A DNA stretch of 64,000 bases from Platynereis dumerilii (Eukaryota > Annelida > Polychaeta > Phyllodocida > Nereididae): assembly GCA_026936325.1 (NCBI GenBank), contig JAPTHN010000014.1, positions 26,519,348 to 26,583,347 on the forward strand. Reading direction: 5' to 3'. The notes under the pieces were generated by a model. That model worked only from the letters and a program-made list of their open reading frames with translations. It did no database searches and was not told where the DNA came from. The translations under genes were made by a program, and so were the position numbers. Of the stretch, positions 50,646 through 63,082 are shown one piece after another (position 1 is the first letter of the stretch; each line of letters starts with the position of its first letter).

Positions 50646-51274
50646 TGCAATGACCTTGAACAATAACTTTTCAACTTTACAAAATAACTAACCTTTCCAC
50701 CAATGCTTCAAACATTGCGGTGGGAGCTAGACAAATTCTGACCAATTCATGTATTTACAAGCCTAAAATCCTGTGATAAATAGTCCCACTTGTGACTATT
50801 CAAACAGCAGTTACTCTTCCAAACTCTTCCTTATCGTCTGCTGAAACACAGAATTACTCCTGCAATGACATTGAAAAATTCAACTATACAAAATATGCCA
50901 ACTTTCACACTGATGCTTCAAACATTGCTTTAGGAGGTAAAGAAGTTCTGTCTAATTCAAATATTTAAAAAACTCAAAATCCTGTGATAAATGGTCCCAC
51001 TTGTAAGTATTCAAAACAGCAGTGACTTTTCCAAACTCTTCCTTATATTATCGTTTGCTGAAGCACAGAATTTCTCTTGCAATGACATTAAAAAATTAAA
51101 CTATATAAAGTATTCCACCTTTTCACTGATGCTTCAGTCATCGCATGGGGAGCTAAACAAATTCTTACAAATTTTTACACTTAAAATCCTAAAATGCTGT
51201 GATTAATAGACCCACTTGTAACTATTCACAACAGCAGTTACTCTTCCAGGCTCTTCCTTATCGTCTGCTGAAGG
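50646..51274. repeat. Satellite-like tandem array, about 216-bp unit, about 2.9 copies
   Basis: Units start with TGCAATGAC at 50646, 50861 and 51078 (spacings 215 and 217). Each contains ACTTGT(G/A)A(C/G)TATTCA..CAGCAGT and a CTCTTCCTTAT segment. Confidence 0.85.
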
Positions 51275-52584
51275 CTTCCATTGCTTCCTAAGCCATCAAT
51301 CCTGACACTCCCTTCACTGCTAGTAAATGCCTCCACTTCCCACTACACCCTTCTTCACTTTACTAATCCATCTCTTCTTCCTTCTAATTCAAAACCCTAA
51401 AAACTTAACACATGTTTTTGAAGGTTTGCACAAGAACCAAACGTGTTAACTATCTCCCAGAATGATCTACTCCCAAATCTATCTATTCTCGGATTCTTTC
51501 AACACCATACATCCCACCTGAGCTAAAAGATTGAAGATCAGCTATTCTGCTCCACTAAATCTGATTCTATTTTATTAGATTGGCATTGTTTCTGCTGTAG
51601 ATTATTTTTTTATAGAATTTCCGTCTTTATTCCACTCTTCCCTCAGAACTCTGTCTTTTTTATCCTATCCTATTTATATATGTTCCAACTTGAATTATTC
51701 TATAGAATATATTTCTTTTCATAACTTTGTCCTATTCCATTTAGTCTTTCCTTGCAATTATCTTATTGTGTGTTCTATCTATCTTTCAACTCTAATAGGT
51801 TCCTTTTAATTGGCTATTTTTCATACTATCTCAATATTTCAATCAATTCTATTCTATTACTTCCAGAACACTTTCCAAACAGAAGAACTTCCTGAGGAAT
51901 CAATGGAACTTAAGACATTGAACTTTCACTCCTCCACCTTTTTCCAACTTTTTGCACTAAAAAGCAAACTATCTTGCTTCCTCTTCACCCAGTGGCTTTT
52001 TCATTGCTCTGAAGTAACTTGTTGGAGATCATGATAGCTCTCTAGTTCCCAAGCTACTAAACTTACTTCACTGAAACCACATGGATGTATATTCAATGAA
52101 ATAATCTAGTTTCAAAGGCTCTTAAATACAAATATTTGAAGCTAACAGTAACTGTTGTGAAACACCATCAGGAAGTTTCTTCTTATTCATTTACAAACCT
52201 CTCCACTTTTACTATTCATGATTTCATTCATTTAATTTGTTTTGATGCGAATGGTTCCGCAATGACAAAAAATGAGCTACAATGTAAAGCTTGTACTATC
52301 TGTAAATTAAAATAAACCCAGTTCTGCATATCTCACTTTTGAACACACTAAAAATCTGTGAAAAAAGTTTTTTGATAACATGTGCTATTTCCACTGTTGC
52401 CTGGGTGGGAGTCTAAAAAAGCTCAGAAAAAAGTGTCTTGATGTTTATTCTAACTTTCCTCATCCTTCAAGTAAAGGTTCTAGGACTCATTAAATTGACT
52501 GCACTGTTTATTTGTATTGTTGCAATGTTTTGTGATGCATTTATTGTATATTTAATTAGCAGGACAATTGAGAAAGAGACTTAC

Positions 52585-52623
52585 TTGTTCTTCCAAGCAA
52601 CAGCCACGAAATCCAAAGAGAGG
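52585..52623 (-). CDS. Possible third exon of the 63-kb minus-strand gene
   Basis: 39 nt between a CACTTCAG acceptor and a GTAAGT donor, in the phase required by exon 60670-60748; it would add SLSLDFVAVAWKN. It is short, the intron would be 8 kb, and no family supports it, so it may be chance. Confidence 0.15.
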
Positions 52624-52760
52624 CTGAAGTGAGACCACGTGATCAGAGGATGTGGCCAACCAGAGGCTGAGGGGCAACTGGAGGCTTGTTGGAGGCAGGG
52701 ATGAGGCCTCTAGAGGCACAAGAAGCACAGGGCTCTATTGGAGGCCCAGAGTCAAGGCCA
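52610..52760. repeat. GAGGC-rich stretch
   Basis: Eight or so GAGGC words in 150 bp, several as GGAGGC or GAGGCC. They lack the ATTTGAGGC context of the array at 55-56 kb, so a relationship is uncertain. Confidence 0.3.
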
Positions 52761-53105
52761 AGCTATTGGTTGAACATTGGTGAAGCACTGCATCTCTGTC
52801 TCTCTCCATCAATTGGTGGCTGCTGATGCAAGCAATGGACTTAGATAGAGGAGGGACTATAGGAGATTATAGATCTATAGCAGAAGATCAGGCAGATAAA
52901 TGGGGAATTAACCAAAGAAGTGATTGCTGTGAAGATCCAACCAAACAATGCTTGGTGAAGAAAATTACAATTAGGCCTTTAAGATAATAGTGTATTCTTT
53001 TACTAATAATAGTTTATTTTTTTAACTACTGATTTTGTTGTAATCAGCTGTTTATTGGGCCAAGATGGATGATTTGATAAGTAAGATCTACATTCTCAAT
53101 AAAAT

Positions 53106-53146
53106 TGTATCTTCTTCTTCTTTTTCTTCTTCTTCTTCTTCTTCTA
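53106..53146. repeat. (CTT)n microsatellite
   Basis: Near-pure CTT repeat. A second run lies at about 53502-53522. Confidence 0.85.
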
Positions 53147-54737
53147 AGAAAAAATGTATCCTTCCAACACAGGACAATCCAGGAATACAGTCTGTAAAAA
53201 CAACCTATACAGTAGCTACAGCACAACTGTAAACCTATAGGTCAACAATCACATGGGCAACAATTCTACAACCCTAACACCTATATCAATTGCCTGTCCA
53301 AGAAACTTGAGCCCATTTTCTATTACCTGGGGCTGGGCAGGTGGCAAATATAAGTATCTGTTTATTAATAGGCTGTGAACTTGTCACTCAATCTGAGCAA
53401 CAGGTTGCTATACAATTTTGAAGTAATGGGATGACTTGAATGACCTGTAACCAAATGTAGAGCTAGTGATTTTCTTTATAGATTCATAATGACTTTAGAC
53501 TTCTTCTTCTTCTTCTTCTTGAGTATTCTGGGTCTTCTCAATAGAAACCATGTATAACCATCTTCAGGGTAACTAAAGACACTTATCAAGAGTTTTTACT
53601 TGGGTTTTGATTAGGTCTAATTTAAAATCCATCAATTACCAGTGTATGTTGGTATATTTCTGTTTCTGTGATAATATTCATTACTTAGAGCTCTGTGCAC
53701 ACTGACGGTTCATGGGATGGGAAAAAATGGTCCTCTTATTTTCAATTTGCAAACTGGCCTTGCCACGTCATTGACAGTTTTCTGTTGGTCTCCTAATCTT
53801 CTTATTAGATGAAGTACCTCAAGACATTAAGTAGTTTGTTTAGTGTCACCTGTGTTGCTAAATTTTATAAGCACTGAATCAACTGATTAACCATAACTGA
53901 CACTAACAAAACATTTTTAAGCCAGTGACATCACACGACCAAGTTGAAAGTTAATTTTTAAACTGTTTGGACCGCCAATCTGCAAACATCTATAATGATA
54001 GTCAATGTCTTTTTTATTTATTTCTCTTTACAGGTACGACAACAAAAATCATGCAGCTTGTTTTGGGAAACAAAATTGCACTGTGGCCGATTTCCAGTTA
54101 CGGTTTATCACTTGTCATGCCACACCCGGGACAACACCATTATATGTAGCCTCTGCAATTGTACAGTATACCAAATAGAGCTTTTTTTCCTCGGTGATTA
54201 TGAGTTGTAATCTCTCAAACTGGCGACTATGGCAACTAAGGGGATTACTGACCACTCAAGATAACAGTGTTAAACAAGCAAACACTCTCAACAGTTATAT
54301 TTCTAACAACTGTGAAGATTTTCTATAGAATGAACAGATTTTCTCTATGCTTTTCCCTCCCCCCAACCAACCTTGTGAAAAACAGTCAATCAAATGAAAT
54401 TTCACACTTTAGCAAGTTTGAGAATACAGCTGTTTTAAAATTGTTTTAATTCTGAAGTTATTAATGTAAATACATTTAAAAAAACTTAACCAAGGTATGA
54501 TTTTCTCAGTCCAAGGTCATTTCAGGCCAATAGACTAAGTAAAATACAGACGTAGGCCATCCACATATACCCAATGTGTGGGGTATGGTACTTGTTCACC
54601 ATAGACACCGATACAAGGGTCTGGCCAAGCATTTCAAATATGAATCAAAAGGTATAATTTATCAAAAAAGATAATGAAACATTTTTTATTACCGAGTTAT
54701 AGAAAATAGTAAAAGTACTTGTTATTACAAAATGTGT

Positions 54738-54740
54738 TCA

Positions 54741-54811
<71 letters not shown>

Positions 54812-54960
54812 CATCCATCTATCTATCCATCTATCTATCTATCTACCTCTCTATCTATTTATCTCTCCATCTATCTGTCCGCACATTTTTCTATGTACAT
54901 ATGTATTGATTGTTTCAATTCAAGTATTTATTTTTCTATCTATCTGTATATCTATCTGTC
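54738..54960. repeat. (CTAT)n microsatellite
   Basis: About 25 consecutive CTAT units, then an imperfect CTAT/CCAT/CTGT run. It is interrupted by the 1.3-kb element that starts at 54976 and resumes briefly beyond 56288. Confidence 0.95.
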
Positions 54961-54975
54961 TATATTTGCTTATCT

Positions 54976-56287
54976 TAGTTACCCAGACCAAAGAGAGGCA
55001 CATTTGAGGCACTGAATAGGCATATTTGAGGCATACCATGAAGTAGGTAGAGGCATAAGCTGAGATCACAGGAGGCGTAAAGGAGGCATATCAAACTCAT
55101 TAAATATGCAAGAGGCACATATGAGGCATTTTCGAGGTACATTTGAGGCATATAGGAGGCGTATTTGAGGCGTTCCAAAAATTTTAATGATGCCTCAAAT
55201 ATACCTCTAGATATGTTAATGATGTGCCTCAAATGTGCCTCATATGCAAATGAAGAGGCATATTTGAGTCACATAAGAGGTACGTTTGAGGCATAACTGA
55301 GGCGTATTTGAGGCATAGGCTCATCATGTAAGTGGAGGTACATTTGAGGCATAAATGAGGTGTATTTGAGGCGTTCCAAATATTTTAATAGTACCTCTTC
55401 TGTACCTCCGCATGGAGGTACAGAAGAGGCATATCTGAGGCATGAATGAGGCACATTGACAGTTAAGGAAGTGAGCCAAATATTTGAATTTTCAAATAGT
55501 GCTTCTATCTCAAACAAAGGAAAGACTTGGTACAAAAGCAGAACTACTAAATAAACTTAATGACCTTGATGTAAATGTCAAATGGGTGGCACACTCAATC
55601 TGACATGCATTCAGGATTATTTGTCAAATTAAGGATATTGTTATTTGACTTCTAACAAAAGAGCATGTTGTCATGTGAGTGATAATATAGTCTGTTGCGC
55701 AAAACACAAAATTCTAAGAGTTACATCAGCAACACAACCAAATAAATTGAACTAATTGTTCAGAAAATCTTTACAATAAAAACTACAACTTGCATATTTA
55801 TAAGTAAGGCAAATACAGCGAAGTATAAGTAAAAATGTGACTTACAACATTGGCACCATATTCTCTAGTTGGGGTTTCCCTTTTCAATGCAAATTTAGGT
55901 CACCACAAGGAGACACCCCAGTATTATAATCTACAGGAGAGGCATGTTTGAGGCATAAGGGGGAATTCAGGTCACACAAAAATTTGGCTATGTTGGAGAG
56001 GCATATTTGAGGTACAGGGTAGAAAAACAGAGTCCAGTTTGAGGCACTTATAGGCATAGATGCAGGTAATGCTTTTCTTGGTAAGTCAGAGAGGCATGTT
56101 TGAGGCATATCATTATGGAGGGAGGCATAGATGAGGCACATCATGAACATTAGAGGCACATTTGAGGCACACTGCACTTGGTAGACTATGCCTCAAATGT
56201 GCCTCGAGTATGCCTCAAACGTGCCTCAAATGTACCTCTGAAAAATTTCTATGCCTCAAATGTGCCTCTCTTTGGTCTGGGTAACTA
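54976..56287. mobile_element. Terminal-inverted-repeat element (1.3 kb) built from phased GAGGC repeats
   Basis: The ends are exact inverted copies for 36 bp, starting TAGTTACCCAGACCAAAGAG on each strand. The flanks show TCT at both sides (54973-54975 and 56288-56290) as a possible 3-bp duplication, or TA as target. Internally about 25 units of GAGGYRYATTTGAGGCR fill roughly 54.99-55.46 and 55.93-56.28 kb, mostly pointing inward from the left and in both orientations on the right. The central 370 bp lacks them. In each unit the two GAGGC cores are 11 bp apart, about one helical turn. No ORF with domain resemblance is present. The layout recalls the subterminal transposase-binding repeats of CACTA/EnSpm elements, which also make 3-bp duplications. 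Confidence 0.85.
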
Positions 56288-56290
56288 TCT

Positions 56291-57140
56291 GGCTCTCTAT
56301 CTATCTTCATCATGATTTGCGGCCATGGAATTCATCTCAGCCATCTATACCTTCAGGAGTGCTGTGATTATAAATTTCTTACATTCATAATCACCCCACA
56401 GTCGCCTCTAAGACTCCAAGGTGACTGGAACTGGTATATAATCACTTATATAACCACACCATAGTCGACCAACAGTCAATTGCCTAATCTCAGTCTCAAT
56501 CTCAGTCGCCCATAGATGTTCAGATGATGAAGCCCCCCCCCTCTCCTCTTTGTTTCTCATTGTTACACATTGTGTTGTATTGGAACCAGGCATTCTCAAT
56601 GCAAAATTAATCCATGTATAACTGTGTGAAACAGAAATAACAGCTTGAAAACTGCCATAAACTATTTTTGGAGACTAAAGTCATTCTGGAGATTACAGAG
56701 ATTACAGTTTATAATCACCGAGGAAAAAAAGCTCTAATACAGTACATAGTACCTAGCTGTATATTATGTATTTGTTGGTCTGGTCAGTTGCCCATCAGTT
56801 AAACCTGCACATTATACCTCTATGAGCTTCTATGTTTTGACTTGAGGTGGCATTCTGGCAGCCAACAGGCAAAAGCAACTGGTTGACTCATTGAAAAACC
56901 AGTCAGCTGAGTTCAGTCAGCTGAGCCAGCCACAAGTGGGGTAAGTTGGGGGGGCTACCCTACTCTTGGCAGATGGACTTGTTGTTTTCCTGGTTCTGAA
57001 TGGCTAAGTTAGATCTTGCTCATTAGAGCTGAGGAAGTACAAATTTCTGGCATCAGATAAAGTACAGAACATCTTATCTTATCCGGACTGAGACGACTAT
57101 TACGGCTGCACATCGGCAAGATACAACGTTTGATGACAAT
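56291..57140. other. No recognised gene
   Basis: A short return of CTAT-type repeat is followed by anonymous DNA. No exon or transposon end is supported. Confidence 0.35.
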
Positions 57141-57149
57141 GTAATAAAT

Positions 57150-57220
57150 TTTTTTCTGGTCAGGATGGAGCCGGGGGGGGGCGACCGCCCCCCCTGCCCC
57201 CCTGTAGCTACGCCACTGGT
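57150..57220 (-). repeat. G-run repeat with a GTGGCGTAGC end
   Basis: On the minus strand it starts CAGTGGCGTAGCTACAGGGG and runs into G- and C-runs. The CAGTGGCG start resembles a hAT-type terminus, but the other end and a target duplication were not found. Confidence 0.4.
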
Positions 57221-58668
57221 TGTTCGGATTTGATAAATGCAATAAAGTCATCATCAGTTGAAGAATAAAACACATTAAGCAAATAGCAACCCTTAAAACC
57301 ATCTTTATTGACATACATGGCACAACATAACACAAACCTGTTTTAAAAAAAAAGGTACAACTATTCCTTTGATGTTTTGCACAACAGGAGAAGTAAATTT
57401 GGTTCCAGATTTCCTTGGGTAAATAAATATGCAGATTTGTTTATTAACATATCTGGGAGACATAACACCTCCCAGCTCATCTCTGAGCATCCCTGCACAA
57501 TGGAGAAGTCTCTCAGAAGAGGGAGAATGCAAACATGGCCTCTCATATTACTCTAGTTAAGAGGTGCTTTATTATATAATTTATATTACAGGGATCAGGG
57601 GGTGATACTTATATTAGTAATTTAATAAGTTTGAGTTGGGTCAATACGTAACTTTGAATAAATTGAAGAATTATCAGACAGACAAGAAATTTTATTCATA
57701 ACAAAGAGACAACAGTAGTAATCAATACATGATCCAGTAAGTTTATTTTGTTGCAGAAAAAAAACACAGTTTATGCATGATTTTACATGATTTGTCGCTT
57801 TATTTAAGTTCATTATGGGGAGACCTCTCTTTCTCAATAAGACAAATGAACCACTTCGACACAATCACAGATATAGCATGACACCTCTGATGTAACAAAA
57901 GTTTTATATTTCTGTTAACACATGCATGCAAGTATGTATATATACATTGATGATTAATTGTCTAATAATTAAAATATAGTATATTTTATGGGAAAATATT
58001 AATAGTGGTTGACCAGCAAATTTCTGAAAAGTAGGGTAATGTAAAACTTTTGAGTTGTATCACAGCATTAAGATCACAGCAAATGTTTAATTAGCATCAC
58101 AGCAAAATTGACATTTATATATATATAATATTGATATACGACTATAAAAAGTGAAATTTTAATGTTATTTGCCTATTTTGGCACATTTTGGCATTAAAGT
58201 TTTAGGAGACACCATGACAGTTAAGATCTTGAAGACAGCATAATTTTATAACAACAAATAAAAGTTGTCTCAGCAATATTGTCCATAGTCACAAACCACA
58301 CAGACCCTATAATACATCACTTACAAAAGGAGATGTGTATTTTATATGAAAATGTTGAAAGGTGCTGCCACCAAAAGCAGAATACCCGCAAGACCGGAGA
58401 TATACAGGGAATAAGCAAACGCTTCTGCACGACAAAATTTAAGAAAATAAAAATTAAATAAAAATGACATCTACATGAACTTACAAAAACATAATGAAAC
58501 TAAAACTACATGTTCTAGACTAAGAATTATACTAACAGTCTATCATAAAACAAATGGCATAGGCCTATGTACAAATATCATAAAATTAACCGAGAGACCT
58601 AGCATCAGCAAAGGTTAGCACATTTTGGTTAAATAGCACACATCCAGCTTCAAATCCATAAATGCACA

Positions 58669-60375
58669 TCAAAACTCAATAATAGAAACATTAGTAAAAT
58701 CTTGCAACCAGATTGTCAGAGCATCTTTGAATGATTTAATGGATGGTTTATCTTTTATTTCTGGTGGGATGTTTGACCATAGTTTTGCACCATAGTATCT
58801 TAAGCTTTTCTTGCCATAACCTACAGTTTTGAATGTGGGAATTTCAAACAAGTCATTGTCTCTTATGTTATAAACTGATTGTCTTCGATTGAATAACTCT
58901 TTAATGTATTTTGGAACATTGTCAGTTTTCACTTTGTACATCAACACCGCTACCGTCTTTATGCATTCCCTTTGGATATTTAGTATTTTCTCCTCTCGAC
59001 AAATATTTTCATAATCTGCATCATTATCATTCACAACAAATCTAACAGCCCTTTTGTTGGTTTTTTCCAGTTTATCTATATTACTTTTACTTGAAAACAT
59101 CCATACTGTCGGACAGTAGTTGAAATTGCTATGAATATAACTATTGTACACTATTTTTCTGCAGTGTTTATCCAGGAAATGTTTCATTCTTTTAAGAGCA
59201 TTTATTTGTTTACTTGTCGAATTGCATACTTCATTTACATGACTTTCAAATTTCAGCTATTCATCAATTTCTATTCCGAGAATTGTTACCGTAGGTGAGG
59301 CTTTTATGGTACACCCTTCAAGTTCAAGCGTTTCATTTGTGAAAGACAGGCGCCGATTGAGGAACATTAATTGGAATTTATCTGCATTTGCTTTCATGCT
59401 ATTGTCATTAAACCATTGCATAGCTACATTACAGTCCTCTCGAAGTTTAGACTTTATATTTATTATGTCTTTATCAGTAACACTGAGTGTGTTGTCATCT
59501 GCATAGTTGTAGACTTTAGAGCTGGTTTCATGGAATAGGAAATCATTTATAAAAATATTAAAAAGCAAAGGCCCAAGAATGGATCCTTGGGGAACACCCT
59601 TTATATTGTTAGTCCATTCAGATGTTGTTTCCCCTATTTTCACTCTTTGATTTCTATCCATAAGATATGACTTAAGTAGTCTGCAGGCATTCATACTACA
59701 ACCATAAGCACGTATTTTTGCAATTAGCAGACCATGGGGCATGCAGTCAAAAGCTTTTGACAAGTCAATGGCAACAACTCCAACAGTGTTGCCATTGTCA
59801 AGTGCTTGTCGCCAATCTTCAGTTAGGCAGTTCAGTATGTCATGACAACCATGACCTTTTCTGAAGCCCGACAGATATTCATGGAAAGATGATTCCATAT
59901 GTTTATATAGCTGGTTTGCAAGTACCTTTTCAAAAATTTTGGACATGGAAATTAGTAGGTTTACTGACCGATAATTATCTTTATTTAGCTTATCTTTTTT
60001 CTTATACAGTGGCGTTATATTAGCCATTTTCATCCTATCTGGGAACTTACCTTGTTGCATACACTTGTTTATTATGTATGTCAATGGCTTTACCAGTGAT
60101 CTGCTTGTCATCTTAATAAATTTAACAGGGATTTCGTCATACCCTGACGCTTTCTTTGAAGATAGTTTTGAAATAACTTTATGAACATCATGTTCTGTTA
60201 TTTCGGAAAATTCAAAGTCAAAATCTTGTTTAACAATTTCATTCTTAATGATGTTCATACTTGGGTGGTTATCATATCCACTTATTATGTCTTGTAGGGG
60301 TCTGTGGTTATTTTCCTGCATACCTATCTCTGCCCCTATTTCACTAAAGAATTTATTGAAGACCTGACACACTGT
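58669..60375 (-). mobile_element. CR1/jockey-clade LINE: reverse transcriptase and C-terminal domain, 5'-truncated, one in-frame stop
   Basis: The minus-strand frame contains the reverse transcriptase blocks SGYDEIPVKFIK, AIDLSKAFDCMPHGLL, GVPQGSILGPLLFNIFINDF and the catalytic YADD (59494-59505), then FNDNSMKANADKFQLMF. A TAG at 59257-59259 interrupts the frame. The same frame then continues without shift through the C-terminal region (NYCPTVWMFSS, NKRAVRF, SLRYYGAKLWSNIP) to 58669. The endonuclease is missing and the 5' end is cut at about 60375. The 3' UTR extends to lower coordinates, its end unresolved. One stop and good motif retention point to a fairly recent copy. It lies 295 bp from exon 60670-60748 of the host gene. 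Confidence 0.93.
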
Positions 60376-60669
60376 ATGTAGTCTGAATAAATATAGATAA
60401 ATTGCTATAATTGATATCGATGTATATCTGGAGCAAATACATTCCATGAAATACAATTTTATCCAGAATAGTCACTTGACTCCACTAGAGATAAATTGGT
60501 ATGATTGTTTGTTGCAGTAATCTATTTTAAAAGATTACCCATTCAATTCATAAATATTGGTCAGCCGTTAATTAACATCTTGACCTTGTTCCCCTGCAAT
60601 TATTATTCTCTTTTGTATATTCATATTTTTCTTTTTCTTTTCTTCTGCACAAACAACTTGACAACTCAC

Positions 60670-60748
60670 CTCTTTATCTTCAGGTAGATGACAAAACAGA
60701 CTGTCGTAAACAGGACAGAGGCAAAGATGAGTCCCATGATATTCAGGG
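60670..60748 (-). CDS. Transmembrane exon 2 of a minus-strand gene
   Basis: Acceptor TTTTGCAG, 79 nt, donor GTGAGT. In the frame set by exon 63083-63104 it encodes (A)LNIMGLIFASVLFTTVCF, then VIYLKIK and a split AG codon: a single transmembrane helix of about 20 residues followed by lysines. A short acidic N-terminus, a helix and a basic flank suggest a small type III or signal-anchored membrane protein. No family is recognised and the continuation is uncertain. Confidence 0.65.
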
Positions 60749-62352
60749 CTGCAAAACAAGACAGAAAAAAGAAATAATAAGAAAAAATAATTGCCAAAAA
60801 AAATTGCAAAATAGTGTTGTCTTGGCTATTCACCTTCATGGTTGTCAACATAAACACTAGGGGCAGTGGGGTGATAAACAGTTTTGTATGTACATGAAGT
60901 ATATGAGAGATGATTAGACAACATTGTATCTTAAAAGAAATATTTTGTCATCAGCACACAAAGGTGAAACTAGAGGTTCCATCCTAAAGTTTCATAATTG
61001 CAATTTCAATCACATTCTGATAAACACTTTTTTTTAATTGGAATGTTTTGAAAAATAAATCTGCCACTGCTCCAGTCACAGATCCAACAATTATTTTGAG
61101 AACTTCAAAGTGTTCAAAATCTTCCAACAATTTTTACAAAATCAAAAATTAAATATATACCTGGTATATGACATTGGATAAATAGTGGGGATGATACATG
61201 CAAACTTGGTGTTTTGTGAAGAAAATAAATGACCTATATTAGTGGATTCTCATTTTACACTGTTGTAAACACTTGAAATATAGCGGGGCAGATTTGTCAT
61301 GAATAGGGAAGTAATTGTGTGTTTATACATAGAAGCATGAAACTTGGCACACAGTTTAAAAACGTCTTCAAGAAAATATTTAGATAGGGAGCCACTTCAG
61401 ATTTGACCTGTCATTTTTCAAATATGGCGGCTAATTCTCTTATTTTTCTGCTTCCTGTGAAGTGCCTATGGTTTGACTGTATGAAAACAGTGCTTATTAT
61501 TCTTACTACAGATCTAAAAAAACGTTATTAACTGATTTCAGCATTGAAATGAGGAATTTTAGGGTATTCAGGGTACATTTTGTCAGAACTGTTGAAGAAA
61601 ATGTAGCATTTTTGCGGTTACCCATAGTTTCGTCACCCAGAGAATCTACCCTCGACTAATCCCTCCAACGTCGTATATTATCATAAAATTTAGCGTCATA
61701 GCATCACAGCCAATCAGCGCCTAGGATTCCTCTCCACTACAATAGTTTATCGGCAATTTGCGAAGCAACTATTCATTTCTCAGAAACGTATATGACCTAT
61801 TATTTTAAAGGTCTCAGAGAGATCTATCTACCCATGTATGAGTGACATCTCTAACCATTACGGATATGCAGTAAACAGCGAATCGGCCTCATTTGCATAA
61901 CATGCTTGAATGCCTGGTCATTGGTCAGCTTTGTGGGCGTGTCTGAATAAATCACTGAAGGCTTTGCTGAAATGAGTTTGTGGGATCTCATTTGATTTTA
62001 AAACTGACTACATATCTGAATTACTTGTAAGAAGAGCTTTCAAATGAATGATTGCTGCAGACAATCTCTAAATCGTGCCCAATTTTAAAATCGGGCATCC
62101 CTCGCAGACATTGAGGTTGATCTAATGTTGGTCTAACATAGCATTTAACCTCCTACCCACATCGGACCCAACGTTACGGTACTACGTAATTTGTCGACAC
62201 ATTTCTCAGACGTTAATACGTACTTTTAGACGTTGATACGAGTGATACAAGCCGTATCTGACCCCTACGTAGCATTTTAACGTTGGTCTAATCTATGACA
62301 AGCGTCTTCCCGCCAATTTGGATCCAGCCCAGGCCAGACGAAGCGTCCGCTT

Positions 62353-62388
62353 CGCGCATGCGCATACTCAGTTTCCGCTCATGGCGGC
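62353..62388 (+). promoter_or_regulatory. CpG-rich patch with NRF1 and YY1 motifs
   Basis: CGCGCATGCGCA (62353-62364) matches the NRF1 consensus YGCGCAYGCGCR exactly, and ATGGCGGC (62381-62388) matches the YY1 core, 16 bp apart, in an otherwise AT-rich region. This is the usual make-up of a housekeeping promoter. ATGGCGGC also occurs in transposable elements of this window, so the YY1 call is weaker. Confidence 0.4.
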
Positions 62389-62639
62389 CCGCTCGAATGT
62401 ATGCGAAATTTATGGAAGATGTTTTGGTGTTTTCTTGACTTATTACACGTTGTCAACCAGGATTATCTAATGTGATACGAAGATTAACATCTCAAGCGCG
62501 GATTTATCAACTTTTGGGACATTCTAGATCGATATTTAGTCTTATTTGGGCCTCGGACATTGGCCGTATCGAAGAGCATGGACAGAATCACAGGATCATC
62601 ATGGCGCGATCAGCTGATTGAGACTTTATTTGTTTCAAT

Positions 62640-62969
62640 GGTGCATAATGGCGGCCATATTGGATTTCACCCATTAATATCAGGCTAAGACAAATTGTGA
62701 TGGAATTACTGGAGTCCTTGGTGCCAAAAACATAGGTATAGATACAAAAATTACTTCTCTATCTCAATTAGTTCACAAGATATAGGCAATTTTTGGCTCC
62801 GAAAGAGCAAAATGGCGGCCATTTTGGATTTAGCTGTTTCTCTACTCTTAGCAGTGGGCAGCAAATGGCAAACTTTTTTTTCTGGATTACTGACACATTT
62901 ACCAATCCAAATCCATTGAAAAACTAAATAAAGCAATTTTTCTGAACGTCTGACCTAATATGACTGGAC
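62640..62969. mobile_element. Right end of an FB1-family element
   Basis: Ends TGACTGGAC followed by TA, as in FB1, and contains ATGGCGGCCATATTGGATTT-type words like the FB1 arms. No matching left end was found, so this is a solo or fragmentary copy. Confidence 0.5.
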
Positions 62970-63082
62970 TAATATGTCCACTGACTGCGGTAATCCAGGT
63001 ATATATATTCGTTATTCAGTCCACAATTAAATCACAAAAAGTCTCAATCAGCAATTTTTATAGACTCAATGAATGGATTTAC

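Noticed and set aside
52438-52632. 64-codon hydrophobic ORF
   Set aside because: Hydrophobicity follows from T-rich sequence; there is no splice or promoter context and no family resemblance.
54719-55015. Long repetitive ORFs with YLSI repeats
   Set aside because: They are translations of the (CTAT)n microsatellite in successive frames, not genes.
54975-56177. Several minus-strand ORFs with repeated ASNVPL-like words
   Set aside because: They read through the GAGGC repeat array; the peptide similarity is a by-product of the DNA repeat.
54990-56280. CRISPR-like array
   Set aside because: Repeats are short, variable and in both orientations without uniform spacers, and the window is eukaryotic.
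62381-62470. Short ORF beginning MAARSN after the NRF1 motif
   Set aside because: Only 29 codons, ending in AT-rich DNA; the ATGGCGGC start is a common word in this window's repeats.
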